From assembly GCA_005191425.1 (NCBI GenBank), contig SUPR01000007.1:1-59106 (forward strand): 59,106 nucleotides of DNA. Direction: 5' to 3'. Both the position numbers and the translations under genes were made by a program. The notes below the pieces were generated by a model. The model made no database searches. It worked only from the letters and a program-made list of their open reading frames with translations, and was not told the DNA's origin. Of the stretch, positions 1 through 8,759 are shown piece after piece; positions within the stretch are counted from its first letter, which is position 1; every line of letters begins with the position of its first letter. This DNA comes from Candidatus Helarchaeota ASGARD archaeon Hel_GB_B (GTDB taxonomy: Archaea > Asgardarchaeota > Lokiarchaeia > Helarchaeales > HEL-GB-B).

Positions 1-65
1 AACGTATTAACATTTAAAATATGAATTTATATATATTTTAAGAAATTTAAGATAACTAAGAACTA

Positions 66-398
66 TTAATCAGAAAAAAAACGCTTAAAATTCTTTTTAT
101 TCTTCTCTTTAAAAGCATTAATTACATCCTCAGGAGAAAATTTTGCTGAAATCCAAAATTGAAGTAGAAAATGCAAAATATCTATACTCTCCTCAAGAAT
201 TTTACTACGATCAATACTCTTTTTATCTTTCCACCATTTATATTGAAGTTCTGTTAATAATTCAGAACATTCAACTGACATAGCAACTACAACATTTCTT
301 AAAAATTCATCATTTTCTTGGATATTTCTTTCTTCAAAAATGCGGTCTCCTAACTTTTTTTGAAGATTCCAAATTTCTGTAAATGAATCATCTTTCAT
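66..398 (-). CDS. dimeric dUTPase-like all-alpha NTP pyrophosphatase
   Basis: A 110-residue, entirely helical protein. Two acidic motifs stand out: E43-C-S-E46 with E50, followed by an aromatic/lysine patch (KWWK), and E69-E-S-I-D73 followed by H76-F. This paired ExxE/ExxD layout is the Mg-binding site of the dimeric dUTPase/MazG superfamily, and the WWK plus IDxxHF context fits the dUTPase_2 branch best. The expected role is hydrolysis of dUTP (possibly dCTP or dUDP) to the monophosphate plus pyrophosphate, keeping uracil out of DNA. The gene stands alone at the window edge, divergent from the HhH gene 100 bp away. Family assignment is good; substrate is inferred and a general house-cleaning MazG-like role is possible. 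Confidence 0.72.
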   Translation of the reverse strand: MKDDSFTEIWNLQKKLGDRIFEERNIQENDEFLRNVVVAMSVECSELLTELQYKWWKDKKSIDRSKILEESIDILHFLLQFWISAKFSPEDVINAFKEKNKKNFKRFFSD

Positions 399-501
399 AT
401 ATTTGTCCCAATAGTTTAAATTTTTAAATTTTTTTGATTAATTCAAATATGAATTAATAATTTAAAATGTATTAAACAAACAAAAAGAGAATAAATTGAA
501 A

Positions 502-1230
502 ATGTCTGTGATTTCTGAAGATATCAAGAAAATTTGTGATGCGTTAATAAAGTTAAAAGAAGGAACACGAATTATTAAAGGAAAAAAATATCCTATTGAA
601 TATATTGCTAAACTTTCCTTAAATTCTGATATTTCTAAATGGGACTATAATAATCCTGTTTTAATAATATTAGATGCAGTATTAACAATTAACCGAAATT
701 ATCTTACTTTTGTTAAGCCAAGAGTTTTGAGTTTTAAAGAAAATTATGACGAGATTAAAACTATTGAACAAATGTTAAATTTAATCCAAACTTTAGGATT
801 TGATAAATTTTCTAAGGAGGTATTAAAATATAACGATATGGAACGTATTTTGCTATTAAAAAGAGTACTTACCGAATTTAAAAATTATAAAATTGAAAAT
901 AATCTCCAGGACGATCTTGAAGCATTAAAGCACTGGGCTCAAAATATTGATATTAAAAAGCTAAAAACGGACAAAATTTATAATATCAAGGGAATCGGGC
1001 TTTCGACTGTCCAATACCTACGAATGCTAATAGGCGTTAACACAATGATGCCTGACCGTCATATTAAATCTTGGGTTATGGAAATTCTAGGTGTAGATAA
1101 ATTGGGCGAGAAAAAATATATAAAATTTTTAGAACAGGTTAGCGAAATCTTAGGAATACCTTGCAAAGAAATTGTTGAATACATTTGGGCATTAAAAAAC
1201 CCAAAGATACCTGATTTAGAAAAGGAATAA
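502..1230 (+). CDS. HhH-GPD-like protein, possible DNA glycosylase
   Basis: About 242 residues. The C-terminal half holds a helix-hairpin-helix core (K-G-I-G-L-S-T near residues 165-171) followed about 15 residues later by a P-D-R-H segment (186-189). This is the arrangement of the HhH-GPD base-excision glycosylases, where the Asp is catalytic. No C-terminal FeS cysteine cluster is seen. The N-terminal 150 residues are helical and not recognised. The first in-frame codon is TTG at 496; ATG at 502 is taken. The gene ends one base before nep1 and its last codons (AAGGAA) supply the ribosome-binding site of that gene, so the two are transcriptionally and translationally linked. Substrate is unknown; a non-catalytic HhH DNA-binding protein remains possible. 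Confidence 0.55.
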   Translation: MSVISEDIKKICDALIKLKEGTRIIKGKKYPIEYIAKLSLNSDISKWDYNNPVLIILDAVLTINRNYLTFVKPRVLSFKENYDEIKTIEQMLNLIQTLGFDKFSKEVLKYNDMERILLLKRVLTEFKNYKIENNLQDDLEALKHWAQNIDIKKLKTDKIYNIKGIGLSTVQYLRMLIGVNTMMPDRHIKSWVMEILGVDKLGEKKYIKFLEQVSEILGIPCKEIVEYIWALKNPKIPDLEKE

Positions 1231-1231
1231 A

Positions 1232-1939
1232 GTGAAGATAATATTGCTTTATATAATTTTTGTAGAGAGTAGCCTTGAACTCATCCCAAAATCTTTTGAA
1301 ACAGACCCTTTTATTTTAAAATACGCAAAAAAAGTCCGCAAAAATCCTAATAATTTGATTTTAGATATATCAAACCACAATAAAATAATCAGAAGATTGA
1401 AAAACCATGAAAAAAGAGGTAGACCTGATATTATCCATCAATGTCTTTTATATGCATTGAATACTCCTCTAAACAGAATTGGTCAATTATTAATTTATAT
1501 CCATACAATTAATGACCAAATTATTAAAGTAAATCCCGAATTGAGAATTGCTAGAAATTATAATAGATTTATTGGGATTATGGAGCAACTTTTTAGATAC
1601 GGTAAAGTACCTCCTCGTGGTGCCCCTTTATTAGAGATAGAACAAATATCATTAGGATCATTAATTTCGCAAATAAAAGCTAATGAGGTCTTAATATTAA
1701 CAGAAAATGGCACCCCTACATTAATAAACGATCTTTTTAAAGATACTAATATTAAAAAATCATACATAATACTTATTGGTGCATTTGCTAAAGGATATTT
1801 ACGTAAAAATATTTTAAATTTATCCACAAAAAGAATTAAAATTTTCCCAGAACCACTTGACTCATTAATAGTTTTATCAAAAATAATAAATGGATATGAA
1901 AACGCAATTAAATTATATGAGAATAAATTAAATTTGTAA
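1232..1939 (+). CDS. nep1: rRNA small subunit pseudouridine methyltransferase Nep1
   Basis: 235 residues, the normal size for archaeal Nep1/Emg1, a SPOUT-class methyltransferase that N1-methylates a pseudouridine in the 16S rRNA decoding region during small-subunit assembly. The signature K-R-G-R-P-D-I-I-H-Q at residues 61-70, followed by L-N-T-P-L-N, is conserved between archaeal and eukaryotic members. The C-terminal part has the glycine-containing loop (I-G-A-F-A-K-G) and a hydrophobic strand that build the trefoil-knot SAM site. Start is GTG at 1232, preceded by AAGGAA at the end of the upstream HhH gene. A further gene follows after 17 bp. High confidence in identity. Confidence 0.92.
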   Translation: MKIILLYIIFVESSLELIPKSFETDPFILKYAKKVRKNPNNLILDISNHNKIIRRLKNHEKRGRPDIIHQCLLYALNTPLNRIGQLLIYIHTINDQIIKVNPELRIARNYNRFIGIMEQLFRYGKVPPRGAPLLEIEQISLGSLISQIKANEVLILTENGTPTLINDLFKDTNIKKSYIILIGAFAKGYLRKNILNLSTKRIKIFPEPLDSLIVLSKIINGYENAIKLYENKLNL

Positions 1940-1956
1940 AATAAGTTGATTAAAAA

Positions 1957-2643
1957 ATGAACAAAAATGAACCATTATTTATCTATTTTATACCTATGAT
2001 AAATGAAGACAATAGAGAAGTAATATTCTCTACAACAATAAATGAATTTGAGATTAATAATAATAACTCTGATACTGTAGTAATTATAATGCCGGAAAAT
2101 TTTTACATTAAAAATGAAGATCAAGGTGAAGTAAATGAAGACTCGAACCATATCGTAAAAATGATGTTTTATAATTTGATTGAAAATTTTAAGTCGCTTT
2201 TACTTTTCGATAAGATTATCATTTTTCATAATAATATGCTAGACGAATATGGTAAACTCCTTTCTGAGATTAAAAACAAAACACAAGCAGAATCATCAAT
2301 TATTATCGATATAATTAAAATTTCAAGGAAATTTTATAGGAGATTAGAAGATTTTAATTATGTTGATAAAAAAATGTTTGATGCAATTAGAAAATATCAT
2401 AAAAAAACAGGTCTGGTCGATTTTGACGAAACAGATGACCTTCAAAAAATAATATTTGACCAAATTGTAAAAAATCGAAAAATTTTATTAGAACGGAAAA
2501 ATAAATTGAAAAAAAATATTAGTAATGTCACCGTTGGAATTATGGGAAAAACATTTGAAATCCAAGCAAATGAAAATTGGAATAAGATGAAAGAAAAAGG
2601 GAAAATTCTTTATTACCCACCAGGAATATTGCCGGTTGACTAA
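1957..2643 (+). CDS. hypothetical protein downstream of nep1
   Basis: 228 residues with no family I recognise. There is no signal peptide or transmembrane segment. The first third alternates predicted beta strands (V-V-I-I-M-P; I-I-I-F-H-N) with polar loops, the middle is helical and charged, and the C-terminus is a compact strand/loop region ending with Y-Y-P-P-G-I-L-P. It is the third gene of a tight cluster (HhH protein, Nep1, this gene), so a role near ribosome assembly or nucleic acid maintenance is a guess from position only. Codon usage and length make it a credible gene. Confidence 0.6.
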   Translation: MNKNEPLFIYFIPMINEDNREVIFSTTINEFEINNNNSDTVVIIMPENFYIKNEDQGEVNEDSNHIVKMMFYNLIENFKSLLLFDKIIIFHNNMLDEYGKLLSEIKNKTQAESSIIIDIIKISRKFYRRLEDFNYVDKKMFDAIRKYHKKTGLVDFDETDDLQKIIFDQIVKNRKILLERKNKLKKNISNVTVGIMGKTFEIQANENWNKMKEKGKILYYPPGILPVD

Positions 2644-2860
2644 TTTAAAGAGTCAATTGATATAATTTTATTAAAAAATTAATTTAAGAAATCTGAAAAA
2701 ACCTGATAAAGAAAAAGAAGTATCAAATTAAATTAAATTTCGTCAAAAAATGCTTCAAATTCTTGAAAATAGGTATTATTACAATAAATATTACCATTAG
2801 ATTAATTTTAAATATCTCGAACTTAACTCGTCTCGGTTATTAAGTTTTTAATTCATATAT

Positions 2861-3529
2861 CTAATTTAACTTTATTTCCCCCATTGCAATAATTAATTCT
2901 TCTGAATACAATCTTCTGTTATCAGAATTAAATTCGTATTTTACATCCACTAATAAATTCTCAATAGACAAAAGTTTCCACTTATTACATTTGTAGATAT
3001 TATTACTACCACTACGTCCATCAACATAAATTTCATAGGAAATAACAAAATGATGGGCATCTTTTGTAATTTTAAAATCTTCTGAAGGTGATAAGTAAAA
3101 GGATCGTTGTGTTGTATTTATATTTTGAACATTGTGTGTCTTACATTCTAAATAATTTAATCTACCAAATTGATCAATGAATTCAATATCTGGATAACCC
3201 ACAACTTTTCTTTTACCACTTATTGCAGCAGGAATGGATGATTTATATCCATAATTATCTAAAGCTTCTCTAACAAATGGCTCAATATCGTTTCCAACTT
3301 CATTAGGTCTAGGTCTATGTATTCCTTCCTTGTTTATCTTGATCCCTGCTAAATTAGCTACTTTAATTAATCCATCTAAAACTGCTCGATCTTTAGGATC
3401 TTTTGGATTATAGGGCAGAATTTTAAACCCAGAAATTGATTCGATTACCAAGTTTAAAGGAATATTCTTAATTGGTTTGAGCATCTGCTTGATTACATCT
3501 TCTAACCGTTTCACATATTCTTTATTCAT
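2861..3529 (-). CDS. type II restriction endonuclease, PD-(D/E)xK fold
   Basis: 222 residues from ATG at 3529. A PD-(D/E)xK nuclease core is visible: Y-P-D-I-E-F (Asp near residue 114) followed about 14 residues later by L-E-C-K (Glu 128, Lys 130), which bind Mg and cut the phosphodiester. The upstream R-P-R-P-N-E-V-G-N-D region may contribute to DNA recognition. An in-frame TTG lies at 3556, but GAGAGGAT sits five bases before ATG 3529 inside the last codons of the methyltransferase gene, so ATG 3529 is preferred and translation is probably coupled. The recognition sequence cannot be read from the protein. Pairing with the upstream methyltransferase makes the assignment strong. Confidence 0.8.
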   Translation of the reverse strand: MNKEYVKRLEDVIKQMLKPIKNIPLNLVIESISGFKILPYNPKDPKDRAVLDGLIKVANLAGIKINKEGIHRPRPNEVGNDIEPFVREALDNYGYKSSIPAAISGKRKVVGYPDIEFIDQFGRLNYLECKTHNVQNINTTQRSFYLSPSEDFKITKDAHHFVISYEIYVDGRSGSNNIYKCNKWKLLSIENLLVDVKYEFNSDNRRLYSEELIIAMGEIKLN

Positions 3530-3530
3530 C

Positions 3531-4805
3531 TTAATCCTCTCGATGAAACAAAACAATACGGTTTGTATTTGTACCTGAATCCATGTTATTAATTCCCCAA
3601 ATATTGGAAGTTTTTGTAAATTTCTGTAAATTTATTATTATACCTTCACACTGAAATCCTGCTTTTAATCCGAGAGGAACAACATATTCATCGAGTTTGA
3701 TTTTTCCTTTCCTCACTTCTCCTACTTCAAAAGCAACCCAACCCCCAATTTGTGTAATTCGATATAATTCTTTAAATACATCTTCCATAACAGCAGACCA
3801 TTTATCAATTGTCTTCGCCATAGTTATTTTTTTAGAGATTTCTTGTAGATCAATTGAATTGAACCAGCATCTTAACCAGTTATCCTTAGAATATTGAACT
3901 ACATCTAAAAATGGAGGAGAAGTTACTGTCAGTTGAACAGATTCCGATTCTATTTCAACTGTATTTCTTGCATCTTTCTCTAAAAACAATGCCGATTCAC
4001 CTGCTTCTCTAAGGTTTTGTTTTTGTTTATCACTTAAATTTCGGAGAAGTGCTCTTGATTTTCTAAGTATTAGTTCTCGTGTATTTCTGTAATCTGGTTC
4101 TTGATTACGTTTTTTGTTAATTTTAATTTGTCTTTCGGGTGAAATAGCTTGATTTGGTGGAAGAGTATATATGGAGAAAAAACCCTTGGAATGGCCTGTT
4201 AGTCTATTGGTGGCAACCATGCGAATCCATCTGTCTATATAATCTTCTTCCCCAGATAACCTACGATTCGTTAGATATTTCTTTAAAGAAACTAATTCCG
4301 CTTCAGTATCCGGATGATAAAACATAGACAAATCAATATCGGCTCTAAGACTTTTATCAAAAGGGATCTGCATTAATCTATCCTTTAAATTCTTCAAATT
4401 TGGAATAAAGAATCTAGGTGCTGTCAGAATCCCACTTAATGGATTAACATCATTTGAAATTATCTTTCTTCCTAATAACCCAGCTTCAATGACTGTAGTC
4501 CCTCTTCCACTGAAAGGATCAAATACAATATCATTCTTTTTTGTAAATAATTTTATAAAAAAACGAGGCAATTGAGCTTTAAAACATGCTCTGTACGAGA
4601 TTTCATGGATTGATGATGCTTGTCTTTGCTTGGAAGTCCAAAATTCATTAATATATTTGGTAAATATTTCTCCATTAATTGAAATATTTTCTACTTTTGT
4701 TTTTGGAGCACTACCTATGAAATTATCAAGATTTCGTCTTAAAGTAAAATTCTTTAAATACTCAGAAACATTTTCTGTGCTTTTCAAAAGCATGAATAAT
4801 TTCAC
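3531..4805 (-). CDS. DNA methyltransferase of a type II RM system (amino-methyltransferase)
   Basis: 424 residues. SAM-binding motif I is D-P-F-S-G-R-G-T-T (residues 96-104) with the acidic end of strand 2 at S-N-D-V-N-P. Catalytic motif IV is T-S-P-P-F near residue 290, the SPP(F/Y) form typical of N4-cytosine methyltransferases; N6-adenine cannot be fully excluded. Motif I precedes motif IV with roughly 190 residues between, an alpha-like order with the target recognition region in the middle. It should protect host DNA from the nuclease encoded immediately downstream, whose ribosome-binding site lies in this gene's 3' end. The start is GTG 4805 or ATG 4793. Two hairpins just upstream may regulate the operon. 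Confidence 0.85.
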   Translation of the reverse strand: MKLFMLLKSTENVSEYLKNFTLRRNLDNFIGSAPKTKVENISINGEIFTKYINEFWTSKQRQASSIHEISYRACFKAQLPRFFIKLFTKKNDIVFDPFSGRGTTVIEAGLLGRKIISNDVNPLSGILTAPRFFIPNLKNLKDRLMQIPFDKSLRADIDLSMFYHPDTEAELVSLKKYLTNRRLSGEEDYIDRWIRMVATNRLTGHSKGFFSIYTLPPNQAISPERQIKINKKRNQEPDYRNTRELILRKSRALLRNLSDKQKQNLREAGESALFLEKDARNTVEIESESVQLTVTSPPFLDVVQYSKDNWLRCWFNSIDLQEISKKITMAKTIDKWSAVMEDVFKELYRITQIGGWVAFEVGEVRKGKIKLDEYVVPLGLKAGFQCEGIIINLQKFTKTSNIWGINNMDSGTNTNRIVLFHRED

Positions 4806-4842
4806 TAATACTTAAAATAATTTATGAATTTATCTTTATTTT

Positions 4843-4896
4843 GGTAAAACTTTATGTTTTTTACCTTCATAAATTTTTTGGTATTTTCACCAAAAA
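4843..4896. repeat. two adjacent perfect inverted repeats upstream of the RM operon
   Basis: GGTAAAA (4843-4849) pairs with TTTTACC (4859-4865), and ten bases further TTTTTGGT (4875-4882) pairs with ACCAAAAA (4889-4896) around a six-base loop. Both contain a TTTGGTA-like half site. They lie 40-90 bp upstream of the methyltransferase start. They could be operator sites for autoregulation of the RM system or hairpins left by the neighbouring dead insertion element. No regulator gene is visible here. Confidence 0.5.
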
Positions 4897-4955
4897 TAGA
4901 AGGTTGGACAATTAATTCTGTCCTCTCTGGCAATTTTTAACGCTACTATGTTTAC

Positions 4956-4989
4956 ACACAATATAATGTTATAATTATAAGTATTGTGT
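4956..4989. repeat. inverted repeat ACACAATA/TATTGTGT
   Basis: ACACAATA at 4956-4963 is exactly inverted at 4982-4989 (TATTGTGT). The spacer itself contains the palindrome TTATAATTATAA (4969-4980). The element lies about 30 bp beyond the C-terminal end of the decayed transposase, so it could be a transcription terminator or a terminal structure of that element. The matching end on the far side was not found by eye. Confidence 0.45.
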
Positions 4990-5018
4990 TAAAATTAATA
5001 GCATCGATACCCCCCAAT

Positions 5019-6253
5019 CTAGACTGTTCTAAACTTAATTGCATGGTCATTAATCCAAATAAAGTTTTGTTCAATGATTTTTTTTGAATTTAGTTTTTTT
5101 CTTTTAATCATTTCAAGTTTAATCTCTATATTTTCTCTTATGATTAATTTATTTTTAATTCTTTTACCTTTTAATTGCTTCTCGTTTTTATATAACCTAT
5201 ATATTTTATCTTTAATTGTTGTATCTATTCTCTATTCTAATAGACACTCTTCAATCGTCTCTATTATTGGCTGGAGTATACCAGAATTGTGTATTTAGCT
5301 GAAGTTCTTATAAAGGCTAAAAAACTGAAATTTCTTTAAAATAATAAGATACACTTTATAACCAAAATAATATTTATCTTTCGACGCATAATAACCTGTT
5401 TTGGTTTCTTGCTTAATGGTCGAATATTTTTTCCGTAGTATATCAAAAAAACACTTTAAATTTTTAGATACCTAATATATATCATCAATACTCATTCGAA
5501 AAAATTTGGCGATCTTGCTAATTATTTTATACATAATGGCATTAAATCTGAAAATTTTTTCCAATTTTTGTAATATCGATTTTATGGAGAGTTGGACTGG
5601 AAATTTATCCACAAATCCGAAAATTTTATGAATATCTTTCTCCCCTCTTACGAAATTGTAAGTAGAATGAAAAGAGAAAAAACCACTTGCTAGTTTAAAA
5701 ATCAGGAATGCAATTATAGAAACCAATGAATAATGGGTAGTTATATGTATATGCGAATTAAACCATGAAATAATATTTTTTAAGTTTAGATATCGATAAT
5801 AAAACCTTAATTTTCTCTATACCAAAACAATGCATTTTAGTCCCCTCATAAAATTTGCATACAACTTTATGGGTGCTGAATCGATTATCAATTCATTAAT
5901 ATCTGTTAAATCTAATTCAATTGCTATCTTAATGATTTTAATCAATATATTTATCAACTATTCAGATTCTAATCATTTCCTAAAATCGTATATTGTTTCG
6001 TTTGATGGCACATAATTAAACCCAAACGTCGCTAACAGCTCTGGATTATGGTGCATTTCCCATTCTAATGTTCTATATGAAACATCATCTTTAATTTTGC
6101 ATATAAATGTGCATCGACCATTCTCAGCATTGAAAATGGTTTTCTTCTTGGGCCACCATCTCTTTTTTAATAAATATCTTTTTGTAAAATGTTACAGACT
6201 TGCTCTAAAATGGCATCTAATAAAATTGAAAATTCTTCAATGATAGAACTCGA
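5019..6253 (-). pseudogene. decayed DDE-type transposase
   Basis: Read on the minus strand, several frames carry consecutive pieces of one protein. N-terminal piece near 6250-6180: I-I-E-E-F-S-I-L-L-D-A-I-L-E-Q-V-C. Shifted frame from about 6170: K-R-W-W-P-K-K-K-T-I-F-N, then Y-R-T-L-E-W-E-M-H-H-N-P, F-G-F, V-P-S-N-E-T-I-Y-D-F-R-K, two stops, and I-I-D-S-A-P-I-K-L-Y-A-N, which looks like a first catalytic Asp motif. A further piece occupies 5472-5726 and a lysine-rich C-terminal helix region 5019-5275. At least three frameshifts and several stops are needed to join them. The layout (N-terminal helices, a V-P-S-xx-T-xx-D-F-R-K linker, then a DSAP strand) fits IS4/IS5-like archaeal transposases. 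Clearly non-functional; exact family not fixed. Confidence 0.72.
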
Positions 6254-7220
6254 ATTATATCAATTATTTATGGATAAAAATAATTTATTAAATTATAAAT
6301 AAATAGTTGAATTTTCTTGGTTTATAGTTTGTGCTTCCATTGCTTTAATTTCAACTCGAGTAATGATTTAGACTTACAATTACTTTCGTAATATTCAAAT
6401 AATTAAATGAATATTATCCAGGTAGCATGTCCAATAAAAATCTAATTTTCACTATTATACATGTCATACCGACAAAAACTAAGAAAATTCTGTATAGAAA
6501 CTTTTAAGATAAGGTCTTCACTAACATCCATAATATTTATAGTACTTAAATATTAATAAAACAACAATATTTTGACAGTTTCTTATGATCATAATAATAT
6601 TCTCTAAAATCTACCCTAAAAACTTTCTGATCTTTTCCCTAATTTACACTATAAAATAATTATCTAACTTATATTCAAATTTATATCAATAAAAATCAAT
6701 TAAAATTAACTAACTAGAATTTTGATCAAAAAATTAATTTCCAAATATTTCTTGTGTCTGTTCTTTTTGGGTTCTATTTATTAATTGTAAGTGATTATAG
6801 TTCTTCCATAATCTGAAGGTTATATTTATAAATTTTACCTCTGATTTCCATGTTCACTTTTGGAATTACTCTTTAAGCCTAGAAATCTATTCATTATTTA
6901 GATAAACTTCTTATATTCTAATGATTGCTTGAAAATAAAGCCATACTTTCGCGGTCGGAAGTGTATCACCACTAATACTTCATTATTTCCCTCTTTAAGT
7001 CCTCTCAAATTCTTTAAAATGACTGAGTTCACCATTTTTCATTAAATATTTTTTAAAATTTTTAAAATAACCATCTGAACTGATGTTAATTTTATATTTT
7101 ATTACTTAGAATTAAATAGCGTGTTGTTTAAATTTACTTTTTAGCAATTAATCTACAGAAATTATTTCAAATTTTTCATGATGCAATAAGAGTATTAGTA
7201 ATATTATAGCGGTTATTGAA
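6254..7220. other. gene-poor AT-rich stretch with a possible gene remnant
   Basis: No intact gene is seen. On the minus strand, 6898-7020 reads as a protein-like piece containing N-L-R-G-L-K-E-G-N-N-E-V-L-V-V-I-H-F and then R-P-R-K-Y-G-F-I-F-K-Q-S before a stop, which may be a fragment of a second dead gene. The rest looks like non-coding AT-rich sequence. Together with the decayed transposase and the RM pair this makes about 4.4 kb of accessory DNA. Confidence 0.4.
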
Positions 7221-7541
7221 ATGTTATTTTTTGAATTACATTCGTTTAAGGAATTTATTATTGGATTAAGTTGTACACCATCATTATTTCTAAATTATAT
7301 AAAAATTGGAAATAAGCATGTTTATTTCAAGATTATAAATTTGGGATTTGACTTACAAAATGCGGTATATTATTGTATATTGGACAAAAAATTAAAATAT
7401 AATTGGATAAATTTTAATCCTCGTAATTTCGAGATTAAAATAATACCTAGACCAACATCTCAACCAAATTATAATATTGCTATTGTGAATTGTAGAAATA
7501 CCAGTTATATCAAGCCTTTAATTAACTTTTTAAATTCATGA
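7221..7541 (+). CDS. small hypothetical protein
   Basis: 106 residues, not recognised. The sequence is protein-like rather than random AT-rich translation: it alternates aromatic and hydrophobic strands with charged turns (I-G-N-K-H-V-Y-F-K-I-I; F-E-I-K-I-I-P-R-P) and has no membrane segment. There is no convincing ribosome-binding site in front of the ATG. The 3' end overlaps the convergent VOC gene by six bases. It lies at the edge of the accessory island and could be a fragment of a longer lost gene. Confidence 0.4.
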   Translation: MLFFELHSFKEFIIGLSCTPSLFLNYIKIGNKHVYFKIINLGFDLQNAVYYCILDKKLKYNWINFNPRNFEIKIIPRPTSQPNYNIAIVNCRNTSYIKPLINFLNS

Positions 7542-8006
7542 GTTCTTTTTTTTACGTTTTTTTCTAAGTTCTATAAATTCTACAACCAGACCAATCAATT
7601 TTTCGGTATCCAAATATACCCAATTAAGCAGACCTTTGGTTGCACCTCTTTGAATAACATTGATCCCTTTTTTATTAACTTCATCTACTGCTTTTTCCAG
7701 GTCATCTACATAAATTCCAATATGGTGTAATCCTGGACCGTGTTTATCAATGAATTCTTTTTGTAGACATGTTCCTTCAATTACTTCTACGACTTCAATG
7801 AGTTCAATTTGTATATTATTTAATCGGCATAATGCATTTTTTATATGAATTTTATTCCATTTATCTAAATAAAAAAAATCATCGATACCTCGGTCAAAAA
7901 TTTGAAACGGCCCAATACCGAACAATTCTTGAAATAATTTGGCGGTTGCTTCACAATCGTTAACAATAATCCCGATTTGATCTATTTTATCAAATTTTAA
8001 TACCAT
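7536..8006 (-). CDS. VOC-superfamily protein, methylmalonyl-CoA epimerase/glyoxalase-like
   Basis: 156 residues with two beta-alpha-beta-beta-beta modules. The N-terminal strand reads F-D-K-I-D-Q-I-G-I-I-V and the second module reads G-P-G-L-H-H-I-G-I-Y-V-D-D, ending with L-V-V-E-F-I-E-L. These are the positions of the metal ligands in methylmalonyl-CoA epimerase and glyoxalase I. The first ligand position, normally His, is Gln here, while the second-module His and the C-terminal Glu are kept. An epimerase would fit with the methylmalonyl-CoA mutase gene at 23.1 kb, but the Gln substitution and lack of linkage leave function open. It could be another VOC enzyme or a binding protein. The C-terminus is a basic Lys/Arg tail. 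Confidence 0.65.
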   Translation of the reverse strand: MVLKFDKIDQIGIIVNDCEATAKLFQELFGIGPFQIFDRGIDDFFYLDKWNKIHIKNALCRLNNIQIELIEVVEVIEGTCLQKEFIDKHGPGLHHIGIYVDDLEKAVDEVNKKGINVIQRGATKGLLNWVYLDTEKLIGLVVEFIELRKKRKKKNS

Positions 8007-8117
8007 AAATACTAAACCTCGTCAAAAACTAATTAAATATTTTAATCAACAGTTTTAAATAATTATTGAAATTAGAATAAAAAGATTATTAATAAAATAT
8101 TGATCGGTATTAGTAGA

Positions 8118-8717
8118 ATGGCAATTTCCAGACTAAAACAAGATAAAATTGAAAAGTTAAAAAATTTTGCCATAAAAAACGGTGCGGAGAAAGTCTTAAC
8201 AAAATATATCTGTGCAAAAGATATTTTAATTCCTAATTGGCCTCATTTTAAATGTTTATTTGGTTGTGATGGATATGGTGCTTCATTATGCTGCCCTCCA
8301 TTTATTCCAACTCCAAATGAATGGCGAAAATTTATCAGTGAATATAATGATGCTCTTATAATTGGGTTTAATGCTGATGCAAATAATTTTTTGAGAAGCC
8401 TAAAGAAAGTGAATAAAATTCTAATTAAATTAGAGCGAGAAGCTTTTATGCTTGATTTACCTAAAGCATTTGTTTTATTTGCAGGCAGTTGTATGTTATG
8501 TAAAAAATGTGTTATTCATGAAAAAGATTTTCCCAAAAATATTGACCCACGAATAGCTAGAAGGTTTTGTAAACATTTAAGAAAAGCAAGGCCATCAATG
8601 GAAGGAATCGGAATTGATGTTTTTGCAACTTTAGCAAAAGTAGGAATTAAATTACATGTATTAGATATTAGCAATTTTGATAAATTTAGACAATTTGGAC
8701 TATTATTATTGGATTAA
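8118..8717 (+). CDS. DUF2284 predicted metal-binding protein
   Basis: About 199 residues from ATG 8118 (TTG at 8100 is in frame upstream). The Cys-rich signature C-x3-C-D-G-Y-G-x-S-L-C-C-P-P-F near residues 50-65, then G-S-C-M-L-C-K-K-C-V, and a late R-R-F-C-K-H-L-R-K-A-R-P-S-M-E-G-I-G motif are diagnostic of DUF2284, a family found in anaerobic archaea and bacteria and thought to bind a metal or FeS cluster. The biochemical role is not established. The stop is directly followed by the next gene's upstream reading frame, so the two probably form an operon. It is cytosolic with no signal peptide. Confidence 0.82.
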   Translation: MAISRLKQDKIEKLKNFAIKNGAEKVLTKYICAKDILIPNWPHFKCLFGCDGYGASLCCPPFIPTPNEWRKFISEYNDALIIGFNADANNFLRSLKKVNKILIKLEREAFMLDLPKAFVLFAGSCMLCKKCVIHEKDFPKNIDPRIARRFCKHLRKARPSMEGIGIDVFATLAKVGIKLHVLDISNFDKFRQFGLLLLD

Positions 8718-8759
8718 TTGTCTAATATGTCAAATTATGGATATATTGGTGTTAAAATT

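Noticed and set aside
1558..1827. Open frame antisense to nep1
   Set aside because: It is a shadow of the strongly conserved nep1 frame with no family features of its own.
5074..5298. Plus-strand frame rich in Phe/Leu/Ile near the dead transposase
   Set aside because: It is the complement of a Lys-rich C-terminal piece of the transposase on the minus strand, giving a false hydrophobic protein.
5830..6015. Plus-strand 61-codon frame
   Set aside because: Antisense to the transposase segment containing the D-S-A-P motif.
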